Shown: positions 8,679 to 17,406 of the stretch, piece by piece | How positions within the stretch are numbered: position 1 is the first letter of the stretch | Layout: each line of letters opens with the position of its first letter | Source of the DNA: Pseudomonas lactucae | Lineage (GTDB): Bacteria; Pseudomonadota; Gammaproteobacteria; Pseudomonadales; Pseudomonadaceae | NCBI RefSeq assembly: GCF_016937615.1 | Contig: NZ_JAFHKI010000057.1 | Span: forward strand, 1-44,321 | Length of the DNA: 44,321 bases | Reading direction: 5' to 3' | Notes under the pieces: model-generated | Database searches by the model: none | Seen by the model: the letters and a program-made list of their open reading frames with translations, nothing else | What the model was told of the DNA's origin: nothing | Position numbers and translations under genes: made by a program

Positions 8679-9099
8679 ATGGCCAACCCCAGACCTTCGC
8701 TGACCCTGACCCTGCTGCAAGCCCGTGAAGCCGCGATGGCGTTTTTCCGGCCGCCTGAACAAACATGAACTGACCGAACAGCAGTGGCGGGTGATTCGCA
8801 TCCTGCGCCAGCAGGGCGAGCTGGAAAGCCATCAACTTGCCCAGCAGGCGTGCATTCTCAAACCCAGCATGACCGGGGTGCTGAGCCGTCTGGAGCGCGA
8901 CGGCCTGGTGCGTCGGCAAAAGTCCAGCCAGGACCAGCGGCGGGTATTCGTCGGCCTCACCGAGCGCGGCCAGCAGTGCTTCGTGTCGATGAGTGAAGGC
9001 ATGGAAAGCAACTACCGCAAGATCGAAGAGCAGTTTGGCGCGGAAAAAATGGAACAGCTGCTGAGCCTGCTCAACGAGCTGAAGAATATAAAGCCTTGA
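8679..9099 (+). pseudogene. hpaR: MarR-family homoprotocatechuate operon repressor HpaR, frameshifted
   Basis: HpaR represses the hpa meta-cleavage operon until an aromatic effector binds. The ATG at 8679 reads MANPRPSLTLTLLQAREAAMAFFRPP and then hits a stop. The next frame continues at once with LNKHELTEQQWRVIRILRQQGELESHQLAQ and the rest of the MarR winged helix, to the stop at 9099. The join lies at about 8748-8755, in the run CCGGCCGCCTG. The length (421 bp) fits two missing bases, or one extra, relative to an intact ~140-residue gene. Either the repressor is inactive, making the operon derepressed, or this is a consensus error. Both halves are well conserved, which favours the second reading. 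Confidence 0.88.
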
Positions 9100-9262
9100 T
9101 GCGTAAAACTCATTAACAGGTGAACGTATTTGCCGGCTGGCGGCATGCAGGTGCTCCTTGCGCTATCCGTTTTCGGCACAAATGCGCGACCGGTCCTGAG
9201 TCCGGAATGGAACTTGCCTTGTAGATGACCCGTAAGCCTTGCAACTCAAAAAGGTCGGGTCC

Positions 9263-10255
9263 ATGAACAACAATAATGAGCGGGTGCCTGCGGTTTCCAA
9301 GCAGGTTCGTTCGACGTCATCCCTGCAGCATTTCCTCACGAGCGATATCGATGAGCACGCCCGGAACATGCAGGGCTGGCAGGTTCGCTACGATCAGCTC
9401 TCGCCGGGCGCCTTTGAAGGCGAGCTGATCGCGTTCCGTTCGGAGTGGATGCAACTGGCTCGCGACCGCTCTAATCAAGCCATGATCAAAAGCGGAACGG
9501 CCTGGGACGGCGCAATCACCTTCAGCTTGCCGTTGAGTGCGCACGGCCCGGTGTACTGCGCCGGGCATCCGATTCACGAGCCCAGCCTGTTGGTTGCCCA
9601 CGGGCACAACCTGCCTGAGCTGCACACGCCCCAGCACTTGGATCTGCTCAGTGTGGCGATTGACGAGCGCGTACTGGAACATGTGCTGGCGCGTCAGGGC
9701 AGTGCGTTTCGAATTACCGATCTTCCCAAGTGTTACCGCTTGGGCGACTCGCCTGTGCAACAGGAACTCGCGGTGTTGTTCGATGAACTGTCGGGCTACA
9801 ACCAGGGGCGGGATGTATTGCTCGGGCACGACGCGATCCGTCGCGGCATACGCGATACGGTGATGCTTCATGTGCTGGAACTGATCGCGCCGGACCAGGC
9901 GCCCCCCCTCAATCCCACGGCACGTAAAAGGATGGTCGACCGCGCCCGTGAATATGCGCTGAGCCACCTCGACGAACCGTTGTCGATCCTCGACCTGTGC
10001 AACCACATCGGCGCCAGCCGGCGCAAACTCCAGTACTGTTTCCAGGAAACCCTGGGGATCAATCCGGTGGCGTATTTGCGTGCATTGCGCCTCAATGCGG
10101 TGCGTCGTGAACTGCGTATGAGCACGCAGTCCCAGGGCGTCCAGGAAGTGGCGGCACGCTGGGGGTTTTGGCATTTGAGCCGGTTCTCGGGCGATTACCG
10201 CACCCTGTTTGGCGAAAGCCCTTCGCAGACCCTGCGACGTGCTCAACTCTGCTGA
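9263..10255 (+). CDS. AraC-family transcriptional regulator, EutR-like
   Basis: This 330-residue regulator begins MNNNNERVPAVSKQ. The first ~210 residues form a sensor domain without recognisable catalytic features (ITFSLPLSAHGPVYCAGHPIHEPSLLVAHG). The C-terminus carries the AraC double HTH: YALSHLDEPLSILDLCNHIGASRRKLQYCF, then NPVAYLRALRLNAVRREL and WGFWHLSRFSGDYRTLFGESPSQTL. The domain layout recalls EutR, the ethanolamine-operon regulator. It lies 67 bp upstream of, and on the same strand as, the porin, MFS and amidase genes, so it is most likely their activator. The effector is unknown; an amide or amine is suggested only by the neighbours. Confidence 0.85.
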   Translation: MNNNNERVPAVSKQVRSTSSLQHFLTSDIDEHARNMQGWQVRYDQLSPGAFEGELIAFRSEWMQLARDRSNQAMIKSGTAWDGAITFSLPLSAHGPVYCAGHPIHEPSLLVAHGHNLPELHTPQHLDLLSVAIDERVLEHVLARQGSAFRITDLPKCYRLGDSPVQQELAVLFDELSGYNQGRDVLLGHDAIRRGIRDTVMLHVLELIAPDQAPPLNPTARKRMVDRAREYALSHLDEPLSILDLCNHIGASRRKLQYCFQETLGINPVAYLRALRLNAVRRELRMSTQSQGVQEVAARWGFWHLSRFSGDYRTLFGESPSQTLRRAQLC

Positions 10256-10322
10256 AAACGGATAACCCGCTCGCGGCGCTGATTACTAGGATGGCCCACA
10301 CCACTTGATGGGAGGGCATTCG

Positions 10323-11254
10323 ATGATCAACAACAATAATGCAAACGCCGCACGCATGACGCTGTTCACCCTGGGGCTGCTCGGTTGCTGCGCCGGCGCC
10401 CAGGCCACCGAGAACGGCTCGCCGACCACGGCGGTCGGTGTGTATGACTTCGGCGCGGGGATGATGCCACCGGCCACGCCTTTCGGCACTCTGGGGCTGC
10501 GAACCGGGTTCTACTCAGCCAATGTGCAGAAGGACCGCAGCGGGCGCTCGGTCGACAACCATTTTTCACTGGATGTGTTGTCCATCGCTGCCGCCTATAT
10601 GCACATGACGGATCACACCGTACTGGGTGCCAACTACGGCTACGGGGTGGTGGTGCCGTTTTTCAAGATGGACGCTTCCATCAAGGTCCAGACCCCGGTC
10701 GGGCCCTTGCACTTGGAAGCCGATCCATTTCGACTGGCCGACGTGCAATTTTTGCCGCTGATCCTGCAATGGAATCTGTCGCCGAACCTGTTCATCAACA
10801 CCCAGTTGCAAATCCAGGCACCCACGGCGACTACGACAAAAATCGCCTGGTGTCGCCGGGGCTCAATCACTGGACATTCTCGCCGATCGTCAACGCCACT
10901 TACATCACCGACAGTGGCTTCGAGGTGTCTTCCAGCTTTGAAGTCGACGTCAACACCCGCAACCCCGCGACCGACTATAAAAACGGCGTCGAGTACCGCC
11001 ACGAATTTGCCGTTGGCCAGCATGTGGGGCCGTGGACCCTGGGCCTGGGCGGTTATTACTACCGCCAGTTCAGCGATGACGACGCGCCGGGGCTGCAGTC
11101 GGGCAATCGCGCACGGGTATTGGCCGTCGGGCCGGCGGTAAGTTACTTCAAGCCCGGCCTGCCCCCCATCTGGCTGCATGCCTACAAGGAAACCGACGCC
11201 CGCAACCGGGCCGAGGGTTACACCGTGGCGCTGCGTATCTCTCAAAGTTTTTAA
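10323..11254 (+). pseudogene. outer-membrane transporter, Phenol_MetA_deg/SphA-like, frameshifted
   Basis: The start at 10323 follows a GGGAGGG ribosome site. It yields a signal peptide (MTLFTLGLLGCCAGAQA, cut before TENGSP) and a beta-rich protein of the Phenol_MetA_deg family. These are outer-membrane channels often found with aromatic or lipid-derived substrates. The reading frame LFINTQLQIQAPT breaks at about 10825-10829, and the next frame resumes with DYDKNRLVSPGLNHWTFSP through to YTVALRISQSF. One missing G in the run ACGGCGAC restores a 310-residue protein. The rest of the gene shows no decay, so a consensus error is as likely as a true mutation. It lies between the AraC regulator and the MFS permease. 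Confidence 0.85.
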
Positions 11255-11264
11255 GGGGCCGGAC

Positions 11265-12497
11265 ATGAACCCATCACGTTCTGATAGTGCGTTACCCCGT
11301 CAAGCCACCGGCCGCCGTGAAGGGCTGGTGCTGATGCTGGGCAGCAGCCTGACCATCATGGGCGCGGCGATGGTCGCGCCGATCCTGCCCAAGCTGGGCG
11401 CGGCGTTTGGCCCGCTGGAGCCGCGTGCCGACCTGCTGGTGCCCTTGGCGGTGACCGGGCCGGCACTGGCGATTGCGCTGTGCGCACCCCTGGCCGGCTG
11501 GTTGGCCGACCGGGTAGGGCGCAAGGCGCTGCTGGTGATCGCCACCTTGTTGTATGCCGTGCTCGGGGCGTTGCCGGCCGTGCTCGATAACTTGCAGTCC
11601 ATCGTGGGCGTGCGCCTGTTGTTCGGTTGCGCCGAAGCCGCAGTGATGACCTGTTGCGCCACCTTGATCGCCGACTATTGGCACGGCGAAGAACGCATGC
11701 GCTACATCAATCGACAGGTGGTGACCATCGGCCTCGTGGGCTCGCTGTTCTTTGTCGTAGGCGGGGCATTGGGCGAACACTCCTGGCGCCTGCCGTTCCT
11801 GCTGTACCTGCTGCCCTTGTTGCTGGTGCCGGTGATGATCAAGGTGCTGTGGGAACCCGAGGGCGTCCGGCAGCCGATCGATGCGCCTGAAGAGGGCCGG
11901 GTAGCGATCCTGCCCGTGGTGCTCGGTTACCTGCTGATTCTCAGCGGCATGGTCCTGAGTTTTGTGGTGCCGATCCAGGCCCCGATTCTGCTGGTTGGCC
12001 TGGGCGTGACGTCGAGCACGATGATCGGGCTGTCGGCCGGCCTGAGCCTGCTGGCGACCCTGGGCGGGTCGCTGGCCTGGCCGCTGCTGCGCCGCCGCAT
12101 CGGTATCGCCGGTTGCAATGCGTTGCTGCTGACCTTGCTGGGACTGGGGCTGTGGCTGCTGATGCGCGCGCAAAGTTACAACGCGGTATTGCTGGCGACG
12201 CTGATCCATGGCCTGGGCGCCGGGCTGCTGGTGCCCAACGCGATGGCGCCGGTGATGAATGCCCTGAGCGCCAGGACCCGTGGGCGTGGCCTGGGCGGAT
12301 TCACCTCTTGCCTGTATTTCGGCCAGTTCGTCAGCCCGTTGGTGGTGGCACTGCTCAGTGCCCGCTCTGGCGACCTGCGCCTCTCCATTCAGTGGCTGGC
12401 GCTTGCCAGTGTGATCGCGGCCCTGGTCTGGGCGCTGGCCGGCCTGCAAGCGCGGCGCAAGGCAGTCACCCGAACGCTCGGCTCAAGTCATTCGTAA
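11265..12497 (+). CDS. MFS transporter
   Basis: This 410-residue inner-membrane permease has about 12 hydrophobic segments. MFS signatures are visible in the loop between TM2 and TM3 (APLAGWLADRVGRKALLVIATLLYAVLGAL) and again in the second half (SLLATLGGSLAWPLLRRRIGIAG). The ATG at 11265 has AAGGGG nine bases upstream and only 10 bp separate it from the porin stop, so the genes are co-transcribed. It is a general drug/solute-type MFS, and substrate cannot be read from sequence. With an outer-membrane channel before it and an amidase after it, import of an amide for hydrolysis is the simplest reading; efflux of the product is the alternative. Confidence 0.85.
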   Translation: MNPSRSDSALPRQATGRREGLVLMLGSSLTIMGAAMVAPILPKLGAAFGPLEPRADLLVPLAVTGPALAIALCAPLAGWLADRVGRKALLVIATLLYAVLGALPAVLDNLQSIVGVRLLFGCAEAAVMTCCATLIADYWHGEERMRYINRQVVTIGLVGSLFFVVGGALGEHSWRLPFLLYLLPLLLVPVMIKVLWEPEGVRQPIDAPEEGRVAILPVVLGYLLILSGMVLSFVVPIQAPILLVGLGVTSSTMIGLSAGLSLLATLGGSLAWPLLRRRIGIAGCNALLLTLLGLGLWLLMRAQSYNAVLLATLIHGLGAGLLVPNAMAPVMNALSARTRGRGLGGFTSCLYFGQFVSPLVVALLSARSGDLRLSIQWLALASVIAALVWALAGLQARRKAVTRTLGSSHS

Positions 12498-12513
12498 TCA
12501 AGAGGGCATGCAC

Positions 12514-14004
12514 ATGGACATCCACAACCTGCTGGACACCGAGGACGCGACCGGCTTGGCCGAGTGGCTGCGGCGCGGCGAGATACAACCCGGCGAGCTG
12601 CTGGAGGCGGTCATCGATCGCATCGAGCTGGTCGAGCCGCAGCTCAACGCTGTGGCCGAGTGCCTGTACGATTCGGCCCGTGAGGCCGCACGCACGGCGC
12701 GGCCCGGTGATGGGGTGTTTACCGGGGTGCCGACCTTGATCAAGGACCTGTTCTCACCGGTCAACGGCGCGGCGATGAGCAACGGTTCCCAGGCGCTGGG
12801 AGGCGCGCGCGCCGATTTCGATGCAGAACTGGTGACGCGTTTGCGCCGTGCCGGTTGCGTGATCGTCGGCACCAGCACCTCGCCTGAATTCGGTACCTCT
12901 TACTCCACCGAGTCCAACCGCTTCGGCGCCACCCGCAACCCCTGGAACACCAGCCACAGCGCGGGCGGTTCCAGCGGCGGCGCGGCGGCCCTGGTGGCGG
13001 CGCGCGTCGTGCCGTTTGCGCATGGCAACGATGGCGGCGGTTCGTTGCGTGTGCCGGCGTCCTGCTGTGGGGTGTTCGGCCTCAAGCCAAGTCGCGGGTT
13101 ATTGCCGTCGGGCCCGATGGTTGGTGAAGGCTGGGCGGGGATGGGCACGCCCCATGCCATCACCTTGTCGGTACGCGACAGCGCCGCGTTGTTGGATGCG
13201 ACGGCGGGCATCGACCTGGGCGCACCGTACGCCGCGCCCATGCAGGCACAGCCCTATGTCTCGGCGCTGCAACGTGATCCACGGCCACTGCGGATTGCAC
13301 TGGTGGAACACCTCGGGCCGTGGTCGACATCCAGTGAAGCGGTCGAGTCCGTGCGTGCGGCAGCCAGGCTGTGCGAGTCCCTGGGCCACCGTGTCGAGCC
13401 GGTGAAGCTGCCGGTGGCGCTGCCGGAGTTTCTCGATCAGGTGTTTACCATCATTGGCGCCAGCACCCGTCATTACCTCGACGTGCTGGGGCAGATGCGC
13501 GGCTTTGCGGTGCAGCCTGAAGAGCTTGAAACCCGCACCCGGATTATCCTGCGCGGCAAGGGTGAGGTCAGCGGGGCGCAGTACGCCGGCGCGGTGGAAT
13601 GGATCCATGCCTTGGGCCGTCAACTGGCGGTGTTCATGCAGGACTATGACCTGATCCTCACACCCACCCTGGCCCGTGAACCCGTACTGATCGGCGAGCT
13701 GGACTTGCAGGACGACCGCTTGAGCCTGGATGAGTTGATTGAGCGCTTCCACAGCTACTCGCCGTTCACCGCGCTGTTCAATGCCAGCGGACAGCCGGCG
13801 ATGTCGGTACCGTTGCACTGGAGCGCGGCCGGCCTGCCGATGGGGGCGCATTTTGCTGCGCGTTTTGGCGAGGAAAGTACCTTGTTCGCGCTTGCGGCAC
13901 AGTTGGAGCGGGCGCAGCCGTGGCGGGGGCGGGTACCGCTGATCAATGCCTGTGGCGAGGGAGCTTGCTCCCGTTGGACTGCGCAGCAGTCCCATTCTTT
14001 GTAA
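12514..14004 (+). CDS. amidase-signature family hydrolase
   Basis: This 496-residue enzyme of the amidase-signature (GatA-like) family hydrolyses a carboxamide or related C-N bond. The Ser-cisSer-Lys triad is visible: Lys in GVPTLIKDLFSPV near residue 78, and the serines in the Gly-rich stretch SAGGSSGGAAALVAARVVPFAHGNDGGGSLRVPAS (about 150-182). The start at 12514 keeps six to seven bases from the GAGGG site; the ATG at 12508 lies too close to it. The last ~16 codons (CGEGACSRWTAQQSHSL) are the start of a palindromic repeat that supplies the stop codon, so the native C-terminus probably ended near PLINA. Substrate unknown. Confidence 0.88.
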   Translation: MDIHNLLDTEDATGLAEWLRRGEIQPGELLEAVIDRIELVEPQLNAVAECLYDSAREAARTARPGDGVFTGVPTLIKDLFSPVNGAAMSNGSQALGGARADFDAELVTRLRRAGCVIVGTSTSPEFGTSYSTESNRFGATRNPWNTSHSAGGSSGGAAALVAARVVPFAHGNDGGGSLRVPASCCGVFGLKPSRGLLPSGPMVGEGWAGMGTPHAITLSVRDSAALLDATAGIDLGAPYAAPMQAQPYVSALQRDPRPLRIALVEHLGPWSTSSEAVESVRAAARLCESLGHRVEPVKLPVALPEFLDQVFTIIGASTRHYLDVLGQMRGFAVQPEELETRTRIILRGKGEVSGAQYAGAVEWIHALGRQLAVFMQDYDLILTPTLAREPVLIGELDLQDDRLSLDELIERFHSYSPFTALFNASGQPAMSVPLHWSAAGLPMGAHFAARFGEESTLFALAAQLERAQPWRGRVPLINACGEGACSRWTAQQSHSL

Positions 14005-14055
14005 ACAAAGAGCGGGCCGCTTCGCGGCCCAACGGGAGCAAGCTCCCTCGCCACA
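13953..14055. repeat. REPIN-like repeat, copy 2, overlapping the amidase 3' end
   Basis: The left arm contains GGGAGCTTGCTCCC (about 13960-13973) and the right arm GGGAGCAAGCTCCC (14034-14047). Between them lie the hairpin pairs TTTGTAAACAAAG and GGGCCGCTTCGCGGCCC. The first ~41 bases match copy 1 at 30-70. The element starts inside the amidase reading frame and contributes its final residues and TAA stop. Confidence 0.88.
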
Positions 14056-14157
14056 GGTTCAGGCCCACGCCACAGCCGTGTAGACACCCATGCCTTGCCG
14101 GCGTGGCGTTGCGCGCAATACCCGGCTCAAGGCAGTGACTTGATGGCCTGCACGAGT

Positions 14158-14293
14158 GCAGCTCAACGTGCGACAGCAACGCCTGGTACCGCTCCATCAA
14201 CCGCTGGAACAGCAGCGCTTCCTTGCTCTCGACACGGTGATAAATCGCACGCATTGGGCGGTTGGCCAGACCGGCCCAATGCACAGCCACCTG
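14158..14293 (-). pseudogene. possible TetR-family HTH remnant
   Basis: Reading the minus strand gives VHWAGLANRPMRAIYHRVESKEALLFQRLMERYQALL. This resembles the recognition helix and helix 4 of TetR regulators (xxAGVSxGxIYxHFxSKEALL). No full TetR gene is present: the frame before it lies in the 3' end of the aldehyde dehydrogenase, and the frame after it runs into the repeat at 13953-14055 without a ligand domain. The 300 bp between the amidase and the aldehyde dehydrogenase hold only this fragment and the repeat tail. The call is tentative. Confidence 0.35.
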
Positions 14294-14304
14294 ATGTGCC
14301 TCGC

Positions 14305-15717
14305 TCAACCGAGCGTGTTCAAACACACCACTTTGGGTTGCGTCATTTCCTCGTAGGCGAAGCGCACGCCCTCACGGCCCAGGCTGCCGTATTTGGAACC
14401 GCCGAATGGCATCGCGTCGAAGCGATAGTCGGAAGAGTCATTGATCATCACGCCTGCGGCTTCGATCCTGCGCGCGGCGCTCAACGCCGTGGCCAAGTCG
14501 CGGGTGAAGATCCCGGCGTGCAGGCTGTAGTCGGGCTCGTTGGCCAGCGCGATGGCCTCATCGAACGATTCAAACCGCTGCAACACCACCACCGGTGCGA
14601 AGATCTCGTTGCGCCAGAGCTGGCTGGCGTGATCGACGTTTTCCAGCACCGTGGCGGCGTAGCAGGCGCCTTGGCGCTGATGCCCGCAAAGCAACGTGGC
14701 GCCCCGTGCCAGTGCGTCGGCTACTACACGCTCGGCATTCTGTGCCGCATGCTCGGTGATCATCGGTCCGATATCGGTCGTGGCAAGCATCGGGTTTCCC
14801 ACCGTCAGCGCCTCGGTCTGGCTGACGAATCGCGCACGGAACGCCGCATAAATCGACGCATGCACCAATAGCCGCTGAGTGCCGATGCAGTTTTGCCCCG
14901 CCGCCCAGAACGCGCCCGATACGCAGCTCGCCACAGTGGCCTCAAGGTCGCAGTCCGCCATGACGATCACCGGCGCATTGCCGCCCAGGTCCATCGCCAA
15001 TTTCTTCAAGCCCGCGGTGCGGGCAATCTGCTCACCGGTGACAAACCCGCCGGTAAAGGAAATCATGCGTACTTCCCGCGCCGCCACCAGGGCCTTGCCC
15101 AGCTCGGCACCGCCGGTGGCAACCGTGACCACCGATTCGGGCAACCCGGCCTCGACCAGGTACGCCACCAGTTTTATCGCCGACAACGGCGCCAGTTCGG
15201 ACGGTTTGAGAATCACCGCGTTGCCGCCGGCAATGGCCGGGCCGAGCTTATGGGCCACCAGGTTCAAAGGGTCGTTGTAGGGCGTGATCGCGACGATCAA
15301 ACCGAGGGGCTCGCGGGAGAACCAGCCCTGGCGCGACTCCGAGCCTTCATACGCATCGAATGGAATCACTTCTCCAGCATTGCGCTTGGCTTCTTCGGCC
15401 GACAACTTGAGGGTGTTGATACACCGCTTGACCTCCTTTTCGGCCTGCTTGAGGGTCTTGCCGGCTTCGTCGACGATCAGCCGGGCGAACGCGCGGGCAT
15501 CGCGCTCGACGTGCAAGGCCGTCCGTTCGAGGATCTGCGCCCTGCGGTAACGTGGCAACGCAGCGCAAGCGCGGACGCCGTCGCGTGCCTGTTCCAGCAG
15601 GTGTGGAACCTGCGACGCACACACATCCGCGACGGTGCCGACCGGCGTACCGTCAAAAGGATTGAAGACTTGGATCTGCGGTGCCACGACCGTGCGGGCC
15701 AGGTGCGAGACGTTCAT
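14305..15717 (-). CDS. NAD(P)-dependent aldehyde dehydrogenase, PhnY/lactaldehyde-dehydrogenase-like; candidate aspartate-semialdehyde oxidiser
   Basis: This 470-residue enzyme of the aldehyde dehydrogenase superfamily shows the conserved Asn in TPYNDPLNL (148), the NAD loop [12 protein letters not shown] (221-232) and the catalytic Cys277 in [10 protein letters not shown]. The usual general-base Glu of the xELGG motif is Asp here (AMDLGGNAP, residue 243), which is unusual. Its ATG overlaps the homoserine dehydrogenase stop as ATGA, so the two are translationally coupled. Homoserine dehydrogenase running forward makes aspartate 4-semialdehyde, and this enzyme could oxidise that to aspartate. 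That assignment is inference from context. Confidence 0.82.
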   Translation of the reverse strand: MNVSHLARTVVAPQIQVFNPFDGTPVGTVADVCASQVPHLLEQARDGVRACAALPRYRRAQILERTALHVERDARAFARLIVDEAGKTLKQAEKEVKRCINTLKLSAEEAKRNAGEVIPFDAYEGSESRQGWFSREPLGLIVAITPYNDPLNLVAHKLGPAIAGGNAVILKPSELAPLSAIKLVAYLVEAGLPESVVTVATGGAELGKALVAAREVRMISFTGGFVTGEQIARTAGLKKLAMDLGGNAPVIVMADCDLEATVASCVSGAFWAAGQNCIGTQRLLVHASIYAAFRARFVSQTEALTVGNPMLATTDIGPMITEHAAQNAERVVADALARGATLLCGHQRQGACYAATVLENVDHASQLWRNEIFAPVVVLQRFESFDEAIALANEPDYSLHAGIFTRDLATALSAARRIEAAGVMINDSSDYRFDAMPFGGSKYGSLGREGVRFAYEEMTQPKVVCLNTLG

Positions 15718-16771
15718 TGGTTTGCTTCCCGGTGCTGTGCGGCGGATTGATGGAGGCTGATGATGTCCGACAGCAGCGCGAAGGCTGTTTCCGTGCGTCC
15801 GGCGCCGGCCCCGAAACCGTCACCGTGCCGATCAGGTCGGTGGTGAACGACACCGCATTGGTGGCGCCGCCGATGCTGGCTAACGGATGATCGTTGCTCA
15901 ACAGGCGCGGCTCGACGCTGGCGCTGACCGAGCCGTCGGCCTGGCGCGTGGCGGCGCCGATCAGTTTCCAGCGCGCGTTGTCTTGGCGAGCCTGGTCGAT
16001 GTCGCCGCGGGTGAGGGCGCTGATACCCTTGCAGCGCACATCGCTGACATTGATTCTTGCATCGAGCAGTTCGTTGGCGAGGATCACCACCTTGAGCCGT
16101 ACGTCATGACCTTCGACATCCGCCGTCGGATCGGCTTCGGCATACCCCAGCGCCTGCGCCTGCTTGACCGCCTCGGCAAAACCCAGGCCGCTCTCCATGC
16201 GGGTGAGGACGAAGTTGGATGTGCCGTTGAGAATGCCCTCGAAACCGCTGATGGTGCTGCCGGCCAGCAACTGCCTGGCCAGGCGTATGACCGGTGTGCC
16301 ACTCATCACCGCACCTTCGTATTCGAAGCCCACGTGGTTGCGCTGGGCCAGGGCTTTCAAGGCTGCACCGTGCAGGGCGATCGGCCCTTTGTTGGTGGTG
16401 ACGACATGCTTGCCATTTTCCAGCGCCCAGCGACAGAACGAGGTCGCCGGCTCACCGTCCACCGGGTTGGTGAACGTGGCTTCGGCAATCATGTCGGCGC
16501 CGGAGTCTTTGATCACGGCTTCATTGAGGGCTGCCGCGTCGCCCCCCGGCAGTTGCGCCAGAGCGCCTTGGGACATGGGCAGAGTCGCCAATAAGGCGGC
16601 ATCCAGCCCTTGGCGATCGATCACCGAGCCGAGGAACAGGTCGGTGACGCCGACGATTTTCAGGCTAAAACCCAGTTCGGTTTTCCAGCGCTCATTGCGC
16701 TCGGCGATCAGTTGCGCCAAGGCCCGGTTGACACCGCCGAAGCCGACCAGCGCCAGTTTGTATTCAGTCAT
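15714..16771 (-). pseudogene. homoserine dehydrogenase without ACT domain, frameshifted near 3' end
   Basis: This enzyme interconverts homoserine and aspartate 4-semialdehyde. Motifs are the Rossmann loop VGFGGVNRALAQL at the N-terminus, GKHVVTTNKGPIALHG, GILNGTSNFVLTRM and the catalytic acidic/lysine stretch GYAEADPTADVEGHDVRLKVVILANELL. After GTVTVSG the frame is lost at about 15805-15812. Adding one G in the run GGGGCCGGCGCC restores the expected ending [20 protein letters not shown] and a stop at 15714. The repaired protein is 352 residues, shorter than the ~430-residue biosynthetic enzyme with its ACT feedback domain. It should therefore escape threonine inhibition, which suits catabolism. 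Confidence 0.86.
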
Positions 16772-16901
16772 TTTTATTGCCCCTGATCTGGGTGAGGAGT
16801 GGTTGGGCTCTAGATTAGGCGGCCAATCAGGGCAGTGAAATATGCCTATTTGCTCTATTTTATGGGCATTTTGACCAAGGGCCGGCGTGCCCGCCCGGCA
16901 T

Positions 16902-16926
16902 AAAAAAAGCCAGCGAAGGCTGGCTC
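16902..16926 (-). terminator. Rho-independent terminator after the lrp-like gene
   Basis: Read on the minus strand, AGCCAGCCTTCGCTGGCT forms a perfect 7-bp stem with a four-base loop, followed by a run of seven T. It lies about 20 bp after the stop of the Lrp-family gene. It would separate that gene from hom, so hom probably has its own promoter in 16772-16900. Confidence 0.85.
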
Positions 16927-16946
16927 TTTCAGCGGCGGCGAAGGGC

Positions 16947-17384
16947 TCAGACGACGGACGTCAAGACGAAAGACGTCACCGTGTTTTCAACGCCCGCCAG
17001 CGCAGAAATCTGACTCCACACCTGATGCACCCGCTGCGGGTTCGTTGCGCCGACACGCAGCATCAGGTCGAACTCACCGCTCATGACGTCGCACTGGATG
17101 ACTTCGGGGATTGCACGCAGTGCCTGCAATACATCCTCTCCGCGCATACGGTCATAGCGATAGACGAAGATCACCGCATTGATCTGCGCGGCGGCTTGTC
17201 CACCGTCGCCTGTCAGGACGGTATAGCCCCGTATGGCGCCGTCACGTTCCAAGCGTTCGATGCGCTGGCGCACGGCGTTGCGCGACAGATTGACCTTGGC
17301 CGCCAGCTCCGCGTGGGCGGCGCGGGCGTTGAGCCGCAGCTCGGCGATGATGCGTTCATCGAGAGGGTCCAGAATGCGCTTCAT
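16947..17384 (-). CDS. Lrp/AsnC-family transcriptional regulator
   Basis: This 145-residue regulator starts MKRILDPLDERII, with GGAGG seven bases upstream of the ATG at 17384. The N-terminal HTH is ELRLNARAAHAELAAKVNLSRNAVRQRIERLERDGAIRGYTV, and the C-terminal RAM/AsnC ligand domain runs from about residue 60 (VIFVYRYDRMRGEDVLQALRAIPEVIQCDVMSGEFDLMLRV). Lrp-family proteins sense amino acids. Its place between the threonine synthase-like and homoserine dehydrogenase genes suggests it senses homoserine, threonine or aspartate and controls this cluster. A strong terminator follows it. Confidence 0.92.
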   Translation of the reverse strand: MKRILDPLDERIIAELRLNARAAHAELAAKVNLSRNAVRQRIERLERDGAIRGYTVLTGDGGQAAAQINAVIFVYRYDRMRGEDVLQALRAIPEVIQCDVMSGEFDLMLRVGATNPQRVHQVWSQISALAGVENTVTSFVLTSVV

Positions 17385-17406
17385 TGAGCCTCCAATTACC
17401 GCGCCC

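Noticed and set aside
8748..8755. Programmed ribosomal frameshifting in hpaR and the other split genes
   Set aside because: There is no slippery heptamer with downstream structure at these sites. The breaks are in unrelated genes at plain G/C-rich runs, which fits indels better.
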